This document shows, one piece after another, positions 16,002 to 24,076 of a stretch of DNA of 37,512 bases. The stretch's first letter is position 1. The number at the start of each line of letters is the position of its first letter. Origin of the DNA: Pseudonocardia kujensis (lineage in GTDB: Bacteria > Actinomycetota > Actinomycetes > Mycobacteriales > Pseudonocardiaceae); contig NZ_JAJSOK010000070.1 in assembly GCF_021283305.1 (NCBI RefSeq), forward strand, positions 1 through 37,512. Reading direction: 5' to 3'. The notes beneath the pieces were generated by a model. The model ran no database searches. It was not told the DNA's origin and saw only the letters and a list, made by a program, of their open reading frames with translations. Both the position numbers and the translations under genes were made by a program.

Positions 16002-18821
16002 CTAGTGCGCCGCGTCGTCCCAGCTGCGCCCGTAGCCGACGGACACCTCGAGCGGGACCGACAGCGTCTCGGCCGCGCCCATCTCGCGCCGTACGAGCTC
16101 CTCGACCGCCTCGCGCTCCCCCTCGGCCACCTCGAGCACCAGCTCGTCGTGCACCTGGAGCAAGATCCGGCTGCGCAGCGAACCCGCCGCCAGCGCGCCG
16201 TGCACGTTGAGCATCGCGACCTTGATGATGTCCGCCGCGCTGCCCTGGATCGGCGCGTTGAGCGCCATCCGCTCGGCCATCTCGCGGCGCTGCCGGTTGT
16301 CACTGGTCAGGTCCGGCAGGTAGCGCCGCCGGCCGAGCATGGTGGCGGTGTAGCCCTCCTTACGGGCCACGTCGACGACCGAGCGCAGGTAGTCCCGCAC
16401 GCCGCCGAAGGTCTCGAAGTAGTCCTCCATCAGCGCGCGAGCCTCCTCGGTGGAGATCCGCAGCTGGGCGGAGAGCCCGAACGCCGACAGCCCGTAGGCC
16501 AGGCCGTAGTTCATCGCCTTGATCTTGGCGCGCTGCTCGGGGGTCACCTCGTCGGCCGCCACGCCGAACACCTTCGACGCCGTCTCGGAGTGGAAGTCCC
16601 GCTTCGAGTTGAAGGCCTCGATCAGCGCCGCGTCCTCGGACAGGTGCGCCATGATCCGCATCTCGATCTGGCTGTAGTCGGCGGTCATGAGCTCGCCGTA
16701 GCCCGCGCCGACCACGAAGGTCTCGCGGATCCGCCGCCCGGCGGCGGTGCGGATCGGCACGTTCTGCAGGTTCGGGTCGGTCGACGACAGCCGGCCGGTC
16801 GCCGCGATCGTCTGGCTGTAGGTGGTGTGGATCCGCCCGTCGGCCGCGATCGACTTGAGCAGCCCGTCGACCGTGACCTTGAGCCGGGTGGCGTCCCGGT
16901 GCTGCAGCAGGTGCATGAGGAACGGGTGCTCGGTCTGCTCGTAGAGGCTCTGCAGCGCATCCGCGTCGGTCGTGTAGCCGGTCTTGGTGCGCTTGGTCTT
17001 CGGCATGCTCAGCTCGTCGAACAGCACGACCTGCAGCTGCTTCGGGGAGCCGAGGTTGATCTCCTTGCCGATCACGTCGTACGCGGCCCGCGCGGCCTCC
17101 TTGACCTGCGCCGCGAACTCGGACTCCAGCGACTCCAGGTGATCCCGGTCCACGGCGATGCCGGCCGCCTCGAGGTCGGCGAGCACGAAGGCCAGCGGCT
17201 GCTCCAGCTCGAGCAGCAGCCGGGTCTGCTCCTTCTCGGCCAGCTCGGCGCCCAGCGCGTCGGCCAGCTCGGCCACCGCCGACGCCGAGACCATCTCGGT
17301 CTCCGCGTGCTTCGCGTCGGCCTCCTCCTCGCCGCCCAGCAGGGACAGCTGACCGTCGCCCGCGCCGCCCTCCAGGGCGAGCTCGCGGCGCAGATAGCGC
17401 AGGGCCAGGTCGGCGAGGTCGAAGCTGCGCTGCCCGGGCCGCGCGAGGTACGCGGCGAGCGCGGTGTCGCTGGTCAGCCCGGCGAGCGTCCACCCGCGGG
17501 CGCGCAGCGCGTGCAGCACCGCCTTGACGTCGTGCGAGGCCTTGGGCACCGCCGGGTCGGCCAGCCACTCACCCAGCGCCGCCTCGTCGTCCGGTTCCAG
17601 CTGTCGAACGTCCAGGTAACCCGCCACCGGGACACCCGCCTCGGCAGGTGGGCGGGAGTTCAGACCGGCGCGGTCCTCCAGGGTCGGCTCGCCGGTGGCC
17701 AGCGCGATCCCGGTGAAGTCCCGCTCGGTGATCCCGCCGGTGACCCCGGAGAACGCGAGGCCGACCCGCCGCCCGTCCCGCGCGTGCTCCTCCAGCCAGC
17801 TCCGCACCGTGCCGGGTGCGACGACCCCGCCCTGCACGTCGAAGCCCGACTCGGCCTCCGGCTCGGCGCTCTGCAGGGTGGCGAACAGCCGCTCGCGCAG
17901 CACCCGGAACTCCAGCTCGTCGAACAGCCGGTGCACCGCGTCCCGGTCCCACGGCCGGACCTCGAGCTCGGCGGGCACGGAGTCGAGCGGCACGTCCCGC
18001 ACCAGCTCGGTGAGCTGGCGGTTCATCAGCACGTTGGCCAGGTTGGCGCGCAACGCGTCGCCCGCCTTGCCCTTCACCTCGTCGACCCGGTCGGTCAGCT
18101 CGCCCAGCGAGCCGAACTCGCGGACCCACTTGGCCGCGGTCTTCTCCCCCACGCCCGGGATGTTCGGCAGGTTGTCGCTCGGGTCGCCGCGCAGCGCCGC
18201 GAAGTCCGGGTACTGGGTCGGGGTGAGCCCGTAGCGCTTGTCGACCTCCGCCGGGTCGATCCGCCCCAGGTCCGACACCCCGCGCTTGGGGTAGAGCACC
18301 GTGACGTTGTCGGTGACCAGCTGGAACGCGTCCCGGTCGCCGGTGGTGATGAGCACCTCGAAGCCCTGCGCCTCCGCCTGGGTCGCGAGGGTGGCGATGA
18401 TGTCGTCCGCCTCGAAGCCCTCGACCGCGAACACCGGGATGTTCAGCGCGCGCAGGACCTCCTTGATCAGGTCGACCTGGCCGCGGAAGTCGTCCGGCGT
18501 GGTGGTGCGGTTCGCCTTGTAGTCCGCGTACCGCTCCGCGCGGAAGGTCTTGCGCGAGACGTCGAACGCCACGGCCAGGTGGGTCGGCTGCTCGTCGCGC
18601 AGCTGGTTGATGAGCATCGACGTGAAGCCGTAGACGGCGTTCGTGGTCTGCCCCGTGCCCGTGCGGAAGTTCTCCGCGGGCAGGGCGAAGAACGCCCGGT
18701 AGGCGAGCGAGTGACCGTCGAGCAGCAGCAGCCGCTTGCCCTCGGGCGCGGCGGCCGTGCCGGTGCTGGCCGCGGACTTCCCGGCGGCCGGGGTGGCGGG
18801 TGACTTCGTGGCGGGGCTCAT
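16002..18821 (-). CDS. polA: DNA polymerase I
   Basis: PolA fills gaps and removes RNA primers during replication and repair. The 939-residue protein has an N-terminal 5' nuclease domain (LLLLDGHSLAYRAFFALP, EGFEADDIIATLA, GDPSDNLPNIPGVGEKTA). The middle exonuclease-like domain starts at about residue 330, and the polymerase domain covers about 560-939. Motif A is TADYSQIEMRI, motif B is RAKIKAMNYGLAYG, and motif C is LQVHDELVL. The middle domain lacks the DxE of proofreading motif I (VGLAFSGVTGG instead), so 3'-5' proofreading is probably absent, as in mycobacteria. The start is ATG at 18819-18821; no strong ribosome-binding site is visible. Confidence 0.97.
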   Translation of the reverse strand: MSPATKSPATPAAGKSAASTGTAAAPEGKRLLLLDGHSLAYRAFFALPAENFRTGTGQTTNAVYGFTSMLINQLRDEQPTHLAVAFDVSRKTFRAERYADYKANRTTTPDDFRGQVDLIKEVLRALNIPVFAVEGFEADDIIATLATQAEAQGFEVLITTGDRDAFQLVTDNVTVLYPKRGVSDLGRIDPAEVDKRYGLTPTQYPDFAALRGDPSDNLPNIPGVGEKTAAKWVREFGSLGELTDRVDEVKGKAGDALRANLANVLMNRQLTELVRDVPLDSVPAELEVRPWDRDAVHRLFDELEFRVLRERLFATLQSAEPEAESGFDVQGGVVAPGTVRSWLEEHARDGRRVGLAFSGVTGGITERDFTGIALATGEPTLEDRAGLNSRPPAEAGVPVAGYLDVRQLEPDDEAALGEWLADPAVPKASHDVKAVLHALRARGWTLAGLTSDTALAAYLARPGQRSFDLADLALRYLRRELALEGGAGDGQLSLLGGEEEADAKHAETEMVSASAVAELADALGAELAEKEQTRLLLELEQPLAFVLADLEAAGIAVDRDHLESLESEFAAQVKEAARAAYDVIGKEINLGSPKQLQVVLFDELSMPKTKRTKTGYTTDADALQSLYEQTEHPFLMHLLQHRDATRLKVTVDGLLKSIAADGRIHTTYSQTIAATGRLSSTDPNLQNVPIRTAAGRRIRETFVVGAGYGELMTADYSQIEMRIMAHLSEDAALIEAFNSKRDFHSETASKVFGVAADEVTPEQRAKIKAMNYGLAYGLSAFGLSAQLRISTEEARALMEDYFETFGGVRDYLRSVVDVARKEGYTATMLGRRRYLPDLTSDNRQRREMAERMALNAPIQGSAADIIKVAMLNVHGALAAGSLRSRILLQVHDELVLEVAEGEREAVEELVRREMGAAETLSVPLEVSVGYGRSWDDAAH

Positions 18822-18903
18822 CGGGGGCGAGTCTAGGACCGGGCACCGACAGTTCCCGGCCTGCCTCCGGCCCGGTCCGCCGCCGTCCTCGATCGGGTGG
18901 GGC

Positions 18904-19453
18904 TCACCCCAGCCGCACCCACTCCCCGCGCGAGGGGACGCCCGCGTCGGACAGGAGGAACAGCAGGTACCACCCGGGCGATGCGTGCCGCCGCTCCGGC
19001 AGCCGGACGGTCAGCCGCGCCGCGCCGCGGGCGAGGACGGGCAGGTCGACCAGCCGCTGCTCGACGTCCGCGGAGTGGGTGGTCGCGCCGGGCCGGACGA
19101 GGGCCGCCGAGGCGAGGGTGGAAGGGTCCCCGTCGAGACGTCGAGCGTCCCACCGAAGGCGAGGTCAGTCTCCGCGGGCAGAACGTCCAGTCCGGCACGG
19201 CGGTCCAGCCGGACCAGCCGCCCGTCGCCGCACCCTCGGCGTCGAGGTCGCGGCCGATCCGGTAGTAGCCGCCGTTCGGCCCGTCCGGGGCGTCGACCAT
19301 CAGCACGACGACGGAGCGGCCGCCGTCGCGCGCCAGGTCGCCGACCGCGACCCCCGCACCCGCCGACGCGCAAGCGAACCAGTCCGGGACCGCGGTGCAG
19401 TCCGAGTCCACATCCCTCCCCGGGGTCGCCACGGAGCCTGAGGTGCCGGTCAC
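18904..19453 (-). pseudogene. frameshifted remnant of a galactose-oxidase-like (DUF1929) secreted protein
   Basis: Read leftward, three segments in three different frames join into one recognisable protein. The first has VPDWFACASAGAGVAVGDL and GGYYRIGRDLDAEG (a VCBS-like repeat). It is followed near 19190 by TDLAFGGTLDVSTGTLPPS in a second frame. Near 19110-19128 it continues in a third frame with TLASAALVRPGATTHSADVE and SPGWYLLFLLSDAGVPSRGE, then WVRLG and a stop at 18904. The last part matches the C-terminal domain of galactose-oxidase-like proteins. The Kelch domain and signal peptide are missing. Two frameshifts plus truncation indicate decay, though sequencing errors are possible. The 5' limit is uncertain. 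Confidence 0.75.
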
Positions 19454-19529
19454 CCGGACGTGATACCGCGTGGACGACGACGGCGACGCCCCCGCGCGGG
19501 GGACGGCGCCGCCGGCGGACGGGGGAGGG

Positions 19530-20279
19530 TCAGCCGACCTCGGCCATGACCTCGTCGGAGACGTCGAAGTTCGCGTAGACGTTCTGGACCTCGTCCGAGT
19601 CCTCGAGGGCCTCGATCAGCCGGAAGACCTTCCTGGCGGCCTCGGCGTCGAGCTCCACCTGCATCGACGGCAGGAAGGTCGGGTCCGCGGAGTCGTAGTC
19701 GATGCCCGCCTCCTGCAGCGCGGTCCGCACCGCGACCAGGTCGGTGGGCTCGGAGACGACCTCGAAGCTCTCGCCCAGGTCGTTGACCTCCTCGGCGCCC
19801 GCCTCGAGGACGGCCATGAGGACGTCGTCCTCCGAGAGGCCGTTCTTCGGCAGCACCACGACGCCCTTGCGGGTGAACAGGTACGCGACGGAGCCCGGGT
19901 CGGCCATGGTTCCGCCGTTGCGGGTCATCGCCGTGCGCACCTCGGTGGCCGCGCGGTTGCGGTTGTCCGTGAGGCACTCGATCAGCAGCGCGACGCCGCT
20001 GGGCCCGTAGCCCTCGTACGTGATCGTCTGGTAGTCCGCGCCGCCGGCGTCGGCACCCGAGCCGCGCTTGACCGCGCGGTCGATGTTGTCGTTGGGCACC
20101 GAGCTCTTCTTCGCCTTCTGGATGGCGTCGTAGAGCGTGGGGTTGCCGTCGGGGTCACCGCCGCCGGTCCGGGCCGCGACCTCGATGTTCTTGATCAGCT
20201 TGGCGAACATCTTGCCCCGGCGGGCGTCGATGACGGCCTTCTTGTGCTTCGTCGTCGCCCATTTGGAGTGGCCACTCAT
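19530..20279 (-). CDS. yebC: YebC/PmpR family protein
   Basis: This 249-residue protein begins MSGHSKWATTKHKKAVIDAR, the invariant start of the YebC family. It continues with RGKMFAKLIKNIEVAAR, IQKAKKSSVPNDNIDRAVKRG and YEGYGPSGVALLIECLTDN. Members have been described as transcriptional regulators and, more recently, as factors helping ribosomes at proline stretches. The start is ATG at 20277-20279 with AGGAAGGA upstream. In mycobacteria the neighbouring gene is pdxT (Rv2604c); here about 6 kb of other genes intervene. Confidence 0.95.
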   Translation of the reverse strand: MSGHSKWATTKHKKAVIDARRGKMFAKLIKNIEVAARTGGGDPDGNPTLYDAIQKAKKSSVPNDNIDRAVKRGSGADAGGADYQTITYEGYGPSGVALLIECLTDNRNRAATEVRTAMTRNGGTMADPGSVAYLFTRKGVVVLPKNGLSEDDVLMAVLEAGAEEVNDLGESFEVVSEPTDLVAVRTALQEAGIDYDSADPTFLPSMQVELDAEAARKVFRLIEALEDSDEVQNVYANFDVSDEVMAEVG

Positions 20280-20463
20280 CGGCTGCCCCGTCCTTCCTGA
20301 ACTCGCGCGTGTGCCCGCCGCACGGCGCCTGAGCAGAACGGGCACGCAGGGCCCGCACGAGGCCCTGCCGGAACCCACCGATGGTACCGGCGGGCCCGCC
20401 ACCGGCACGGACACCCCACGTCGGGGAGTGTTCATCACATGCGCGGCACGGTTCGTTACGGAT

Positions 20464-20544
20464 CCGGTGGGTAACTCACCGGCATCGGTGAAAGATCGGG
20501 CCGCGTGTTCACGTTCGCGGCCGCCCACGCGATGTCACCGGTGA
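20464..20544. promoter_or_regulatory. cluster of TCACCGG/CCGGTGA palindromes
   Basis: Within 81 bases there are CCGGTG-N7-CACCGG (20464-20482), TCACCG-GCAT-CGGTGA (20476-20491, sharing an arm) and the perfect palindrome TCACCGGTGA (20535-20544). The cluster lies in the 287-base gap between divergent yebC and the small secreted protein gene. It looks like multiple operator sites for one DNA-binding protein, which I cannot name. Confidence 0.5.
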
Positions 20545-20566
20545 GGGACGCCGAAGGGGGTGCGAG

Positions 20567-20896
20567 ATGGGGAAGCACAGCATGCAGGGTCGCGCACGGT
20601 CCGCGGCGCGGCTCGGGTGGGCCGCGGCGGGCGCCGCCGTGCTCGCCACCGGAGGCACGGCGACCGCGACGGTGCTGAGCGGCACCGCCACCGCGGGCAC
20701 CCCGCTCACGGTCACGGTCACCGGGCAGTCGGCCCCGCTCTACACCTGCGACCTGCAGTCACCGCCGGAGTTCGGCGACCCCGCCAACCCGGACGAGATC
20801 ACCAACCGGGCCTGCGGGTACGTCGACGACCAGGGCCGGCAGCGCTCCTTCGACCCGTGGATCGACGGCCAGCTCCGCCACTCCGGCGCCCCCTAG
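20567..20896 (+). CDS. small secreted protein, function unknown
   Basis: The 109-residue protein has a basic N terminus (GKHSMQGRARSAARLG) and a hydrophobic stretch WAAAGAAVLATGGTATATVL, consistent with a Sec signal peptide. The mature part of about 70 residues has only two cysteines (YTCDLQSPPEF and NRACGYVDDQG), which could form a disulfide. I recognise no family. The start is ATG at 20567 with GGGGG about 7 bases upstream. The palindrome cluster upstream suggests dedicated control. It ends 39 bases from the convergent antiporter stop. Confidence 0.65.
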   Translation: MGKHSMQGRARSAARLGWAAAGAAVLATGGTATATVLSGTATAGTPLTVTVTGQSAPLYTCDLQSPPEFGDPANPDEITNRACGYVDDQGRQRSFDPWIDGQLRHSGAP

Positions 20897-20935
20897 CCGC
20901 AGGCCCGCGACCGGCACCCGGGCACGGTGGCCACC

Positions 20936-22111
20936 TCACGCCGGGACGGGAACGCGGCGCGGCAGGAGCGCGAGCGCGACCGCGGGCAGCACCAGGACCG
21001 ACACGAGCCCGGCGGCGACCAGTGCCGCTCCGGTCGCCGGGTCGAGCAGGGCCATCTCCTCCCCGATCTGGGCCGCCGCCAGGAGGAACGGCAGCGACGT
21101 CGCCTGGAGCAGCCCGAGGGCCACCAGCTCGCGACGGCCGAGGTCGCGGCGGAAGGCGAGGGCGGGCAGGCCCCGCACGACCAGCAGCGCGGCCAGGAAC
21201 AGCGGCACCGCCGCCAGCGCCGCGGGGTGGTCGACCAGCCCGCGCAGGTCGAGCGTGAGGCCGCTCGTCACGAAGAACACCGGTACGAGCAGGCCGAAGC
21301 CGACCGCCTCCAGCTTCACCGGGTAGCGCGGGTGGCTGCGCTCGGGGTCCGGGTCGAGCGCGCGCACGAGTAGGCCGGCGAGGAAGGCCCCGAGGATCGC
21401 CTCGAAGCCGAGCGCCTCCGCCGCGAGGGCCAGCCCGGCCACCAACAGCACGGTGAGCCGCACGCGCAGCTGGGCGCTGGTGTCGGCCAGCCGCACCACC
21501 AGCGCGGACACCCGGGAGGAGTGCTCCGCACCGAGCACGACCAGGGCGACGGCGCCGAGGCCCGCGAGCAGGAGGACCAGGAGCAGCAGCCGCCCGCCGA
21601 GCGGGGTGTTCCCACCCGCGAGGCCGACCGAGAGCAGCACGACGGCGGCGACCTCGCCGGCCGAGGCCCCCGCGATCGCCAGCCGGCCGACGGGCCGGTC
21701 GCGCACGCCGGCGTCGCCGAGCACCGGGACCACGAGGCCCAGCGAGGTGGCCAGCAGCGCGACCCCGACGAGCGGTGCGCCCCGGACACCGGCGGCGTGC
21801 AGCACCCCGACGACCGCGACCGCGGCGAGCACCGACAGGCCGATCGAGAGACCGACGAGGCGGCCGAGGCGGCCGCGGAACCGCCGCAGGTCGACCTCGG
21901 CGCCGGCGAGGAACAGCAGGAAGGCCAGCCCGAAGAGGGCGAACGCCTTGACCGTCGCATCGGGCTCGATCCAGCCCAGCACCGCCGGGCCCAGCACGAT
22001 CCCCGCCACGATCTCCAGCAGCGGACCGGGCAGCGGCAGGGCCGGCACCAGCCCGAGCAGCAGCGGGACGCCCGCGGCGACGGCGAGCACGAGCACCAGG
22101 TTCACCGACAT
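20936..22111 (-). CDS. CPA2-type cation:proton antiporter
   Basis: This 391-residue integral membrane protein has about 12 hydrophobic segments and resembles Kef/NapA-type CPA2 antiporters. LLEIVAGIVLGPAVLGWIEPD near residue 34 and FALFGLAFLLFLAGAEVDL near residue 57 are typical of the family. The TrkA-N regulatory domain of KefB/C is missing, so it is membrane domain only. In the helix that usually carries ND, DD or QD, the sequence is AIAGASAGEVAAVV, leaving a single Glu. ATG at 22111 has GAGGGGG about 7 bases upstream; GTG one codon earlier is possible. It follows the ThDP gene by 12 bases and is the third gene of the Rieske operon. Confidence 0.85.
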   Translation of the reverse strand: MSVNLVLVLAVAAGVPLLLGLVPALPLPGPLLEIVAGIVLGPAVLGWIEPDATVKAFALFGLAFLLFLAGAEVDLRRFRGRLGRLVGLSIGLSVLAAVAVVGVLHAAGVRGAPLVGVALLATSLGLVVPVLGDAGVRDRPVGRLAIAGASAGEVAAVVLLSVGLAGGNTPLGGRLLLLVLLLAGLGAVALVVLGAEHSSRVSALVVRLADTSAQLRVRLTVLLVAGLALAAEALGFEAILGAFLAGLLVRALDPDPERSHPRYPVKLEAVGFGLLVPVFFVTSGLTLDLRGLVDHPAALAAVPLFLAALLVVRGLPALAFRRDLGRRELVALGLLQATSLPFLLAAAQIGEEMALLDPATGAALVAAGLVSVLVLPAVALALLPRRVPVPA

Positions 22112-22123
22112 CACACCGCCCCC

Positions 22124-24076
22124 TCACACCAGCTCGCCGTCGCAGTACACGTGCAGCAGGGCGGGCCCCTCGGCCGCGAACAGCTCCTTCATCCCCGCGT
22201 CGAGCTCGTCGGCCCGGTGCACCGCGATCCCGGCGGCCCCGCACAGCCGCGCGTAGCCGGCGAAGTCCGGGTTGACCAGCGAGGTCTGCCAGACCGGCAG
22301 AGCGTCCGCCAGCTGTTCCTTGCTGATCTTGCCGAGCGCGCCGTTGTCGAGCAGCACGTGCTTGACCGGGATCCCGTACTTGACGGCGGTGGTCAGCTCG
22401 GCGAGGTACTGCCCGAAGCCACCGTCGCCGGTCACGGCGACGACCGGCCGGCCCGGGGCGGCGCCGGCGGACGCGCCGCGGGGACTCCGGGTGGCCGCCC
22501 ACGCGCCGAGGGCGGCCGGGTACCCGAAGCCGATCGAGCCGAGGTAGCCCGACATCAGCACCGGTTGCCCCGCGCTCTCGAAGTAGCGCCCGAAGCCGTA
22601 GGCGTGGTTGCCGACGTCGACGGTGATCACGGCGTCGCCCGGGCAGTGTGCGGACAGCGCCGCGAACACCGCCGCCGACGCCACGCCGCGGCCGCGGTCG
22701 TCGGCCGCCCGGCGGGCCTTCTCGGCCCGCCAGATCCCCCAGCGGGCGGCGACGTCCGGGCGTTGGTCCACCGCCGCCGGCTCCCTCAGCCGCGCGGCCA
22801 GCGCACGGACCGTGACGGCCGCGTCGCCGAGCAGCCCGACCTCCACGCCGTGGAAGCGACCGACGGCCGAGGGCGTGTCGTCGACCTGCACGATCGGCTT
22901 GTAGGGCGCGATGCCGGTGTGGTTCGCGAACGACGCCCCGACCACCAGGAGCAGGTCGGCCTCGTTCATCAGCCACGACGCGACCGGGGTGCCGGAGCGG
23001 CCGAGCACGCCCGCACCCAGCGGGTGCGTGTCGGGCACCAGGCCCTTGGCGCGGAAGGTCGTGAGCACCGGCGCACCCAGCCGCTCCGCCAGGGCCTGCA
23101 GGTCGGCCGCGGCGCCCCGGGCCCCCTGCCCGGCGATGATCACGGGCCGGCGAGCGGCGGCCAGGCGGTCGACGGCCGCGGCGAGCGCCGCCTCGGGCGG
23201 GCCGACCGCGGCATCCGCGCACCGCCCGGCGGGGATCCCGGCCGGCGCCCCGGCGGGCAGGTCCTGCACCTCGTCGGGCAGGACGAGGTGGGCGACGCCG
23301 CGGCCGTCGACCGCGTGCTTGACGGCGGTCGCGGCCAGCTCCGCGTGGTCGGAACCGGCGTGCACGGTGACGGTGGAGACCGCCACGTCGCGGAAGGCCG
23401 CGGAGAGGTCGAGGTCCTGGAAGGCGCCGCGGCCCAGCACCGACGACGGGACCTGGCCGGAGATCGCCACCACCGGGGCGCCGTCGAGCTTCGCGTCGTA
23501 GAGGCCGGTCAGCAGGTTCGTCGAGCCCGGCCCGGCGATGGCGAGGCAGGCGGCGGGGCGCCCGGTGAGCTTCCCGTACGCGGAGGCGGCGAACGCCGCC
23601 GCGCCCTCGTGCCGGATGCCGACGTAGCGCAGCTCCTCGCGGTCCTCGGCCCGGCGCAGCGCCTCGGCGAACCCGAGGTTCGAGTGCCCGACCATGCCGA
23701 ACACCGTGTCGACGCCCCAGGCGACCAGCGTCTCCACCAGCACGTCGGACACGGTGCGGGGCCGTTCGGCGCGGTCGGGCAGCGCGACCCACACGGAGTC
23801 CCCGCGCTCCTCGACGGGGTAGGCGACGGGTGCGTCCGAGAATCCCTCGGGCGGGCGCCCGGTCGTCGGGTCGTAGTCGTAGCCGTGCCACGGGCAGCGG
23901 AGCAGGCCGTTCTCGATCGACCCCTCCCCCAGCGGCCCGCCCTGGTGCGGGCAGTGGTTGTCCAGGGCGCCGATCCTTCCGCCGCAACGCGAGAGGGCGA
24001 GGGTCCGGCCGTCGACGACGGCGGTGCGCACCCGGCCCTCGTCGGGCAGTTCCTCGAGCTCGTACCAGCAGGTCAT
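22124..24076 (-). CDS. Rieske-ThDP enzyme fusion (pyruvate oxidase/acetolactate synthase-like)
   Basis: This 650-residue protein joins two modules. Residues 1-105 are a Rieske [2Fe-2S] domain with ligands Cys42, His44, Cys61 and His64 (HCPHQGG and CPWHGYDYDP). From about residue 107 it is a complete ThDP-dependent enzyme: catalytic Glu157 in RHEGAAAFAASAYGKLTG, a middle domain (RPVIIAGQGARG...HPLGAGVLGRSG), and the ThDP site GDGGF (550-554) ending in LLDNGALGKI (Asn578). It is closest in style to pyruvate oxidase/PoxB and acetolactate synthase. Substrate and FAD content are not readable. The ATG (24074-24076) overlaps the upstream TGA as ATGA, so it is translationally coupled to the Rieske-glutamate synthase-like gene. 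Confidence 0.88.
   Translation of the reverse strand: MTCWYELEELPDEGRVRTAVVDGRTLALSRCGGRIGALDNHCPHQGGPLGEGSIENGLLRCPWHGYDYDPTTGRPPEGFSDAPVAYPVEERGDSVWVALPDRAERPRTVSDVLVETLVAWGVDTVFGMVGHSNLGFAEALRRAEDREELRYVGIRHEGAAAFAASAYGKLTGRPAACLAIAGPGSTNLLTGLYDAKLDGAPVVAISGQVPSSVLGRGAFQDLDLSAAFRDVAVSTVTVHAGSDHAELAATAVKHAVDGRGVAHLVLPDEVQDLPAGAPAGIPAGRCADAAVGPPEAALAAAVDRLAAARRPVIIAGQGARGAAADLQALAERLGAPVLTTFRAKGLVPDTHPLGAGVLGRSGTPVASWLMNEADLLLVVGASFANHTGIAPYKPIVQVDDTPSAVGRFHGVEVGLLGDAAVTVRALAARLREPAAVDQRPDVAARWGIWRAEKARRAADDRGRGVASAAVFAALSAHCPGDAVITVDVGNHAYGFGRYFESAGQPVLMSGYLGSIGFGYPAALGAWAATRSPRGASAGAAPGRPVVAVTGDGGFGQYLAELTTAVKYGIPVKHVLLDNGALGKISKEQLADALPVWQTSLVNPDFAGYARLCGAAGIAVHRADELDAGMKELFAAEGPALLHVYCDGELV

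Noticed and set aside
15945..18803. 952-residue plus-strand frame opposite polA
   Set aside because: It is an antisense shadow of polA, rich in Arg, Gly and Val without recognisable motifs.
20799..23987. 1062-residue minus-strand frame through the Rieske-ThDP and antiporter genes
   Set aside because: It is the same strand as the true genes but in another frame, Arg/Gly/Ala-rich, and broken relative to all protein motifs.
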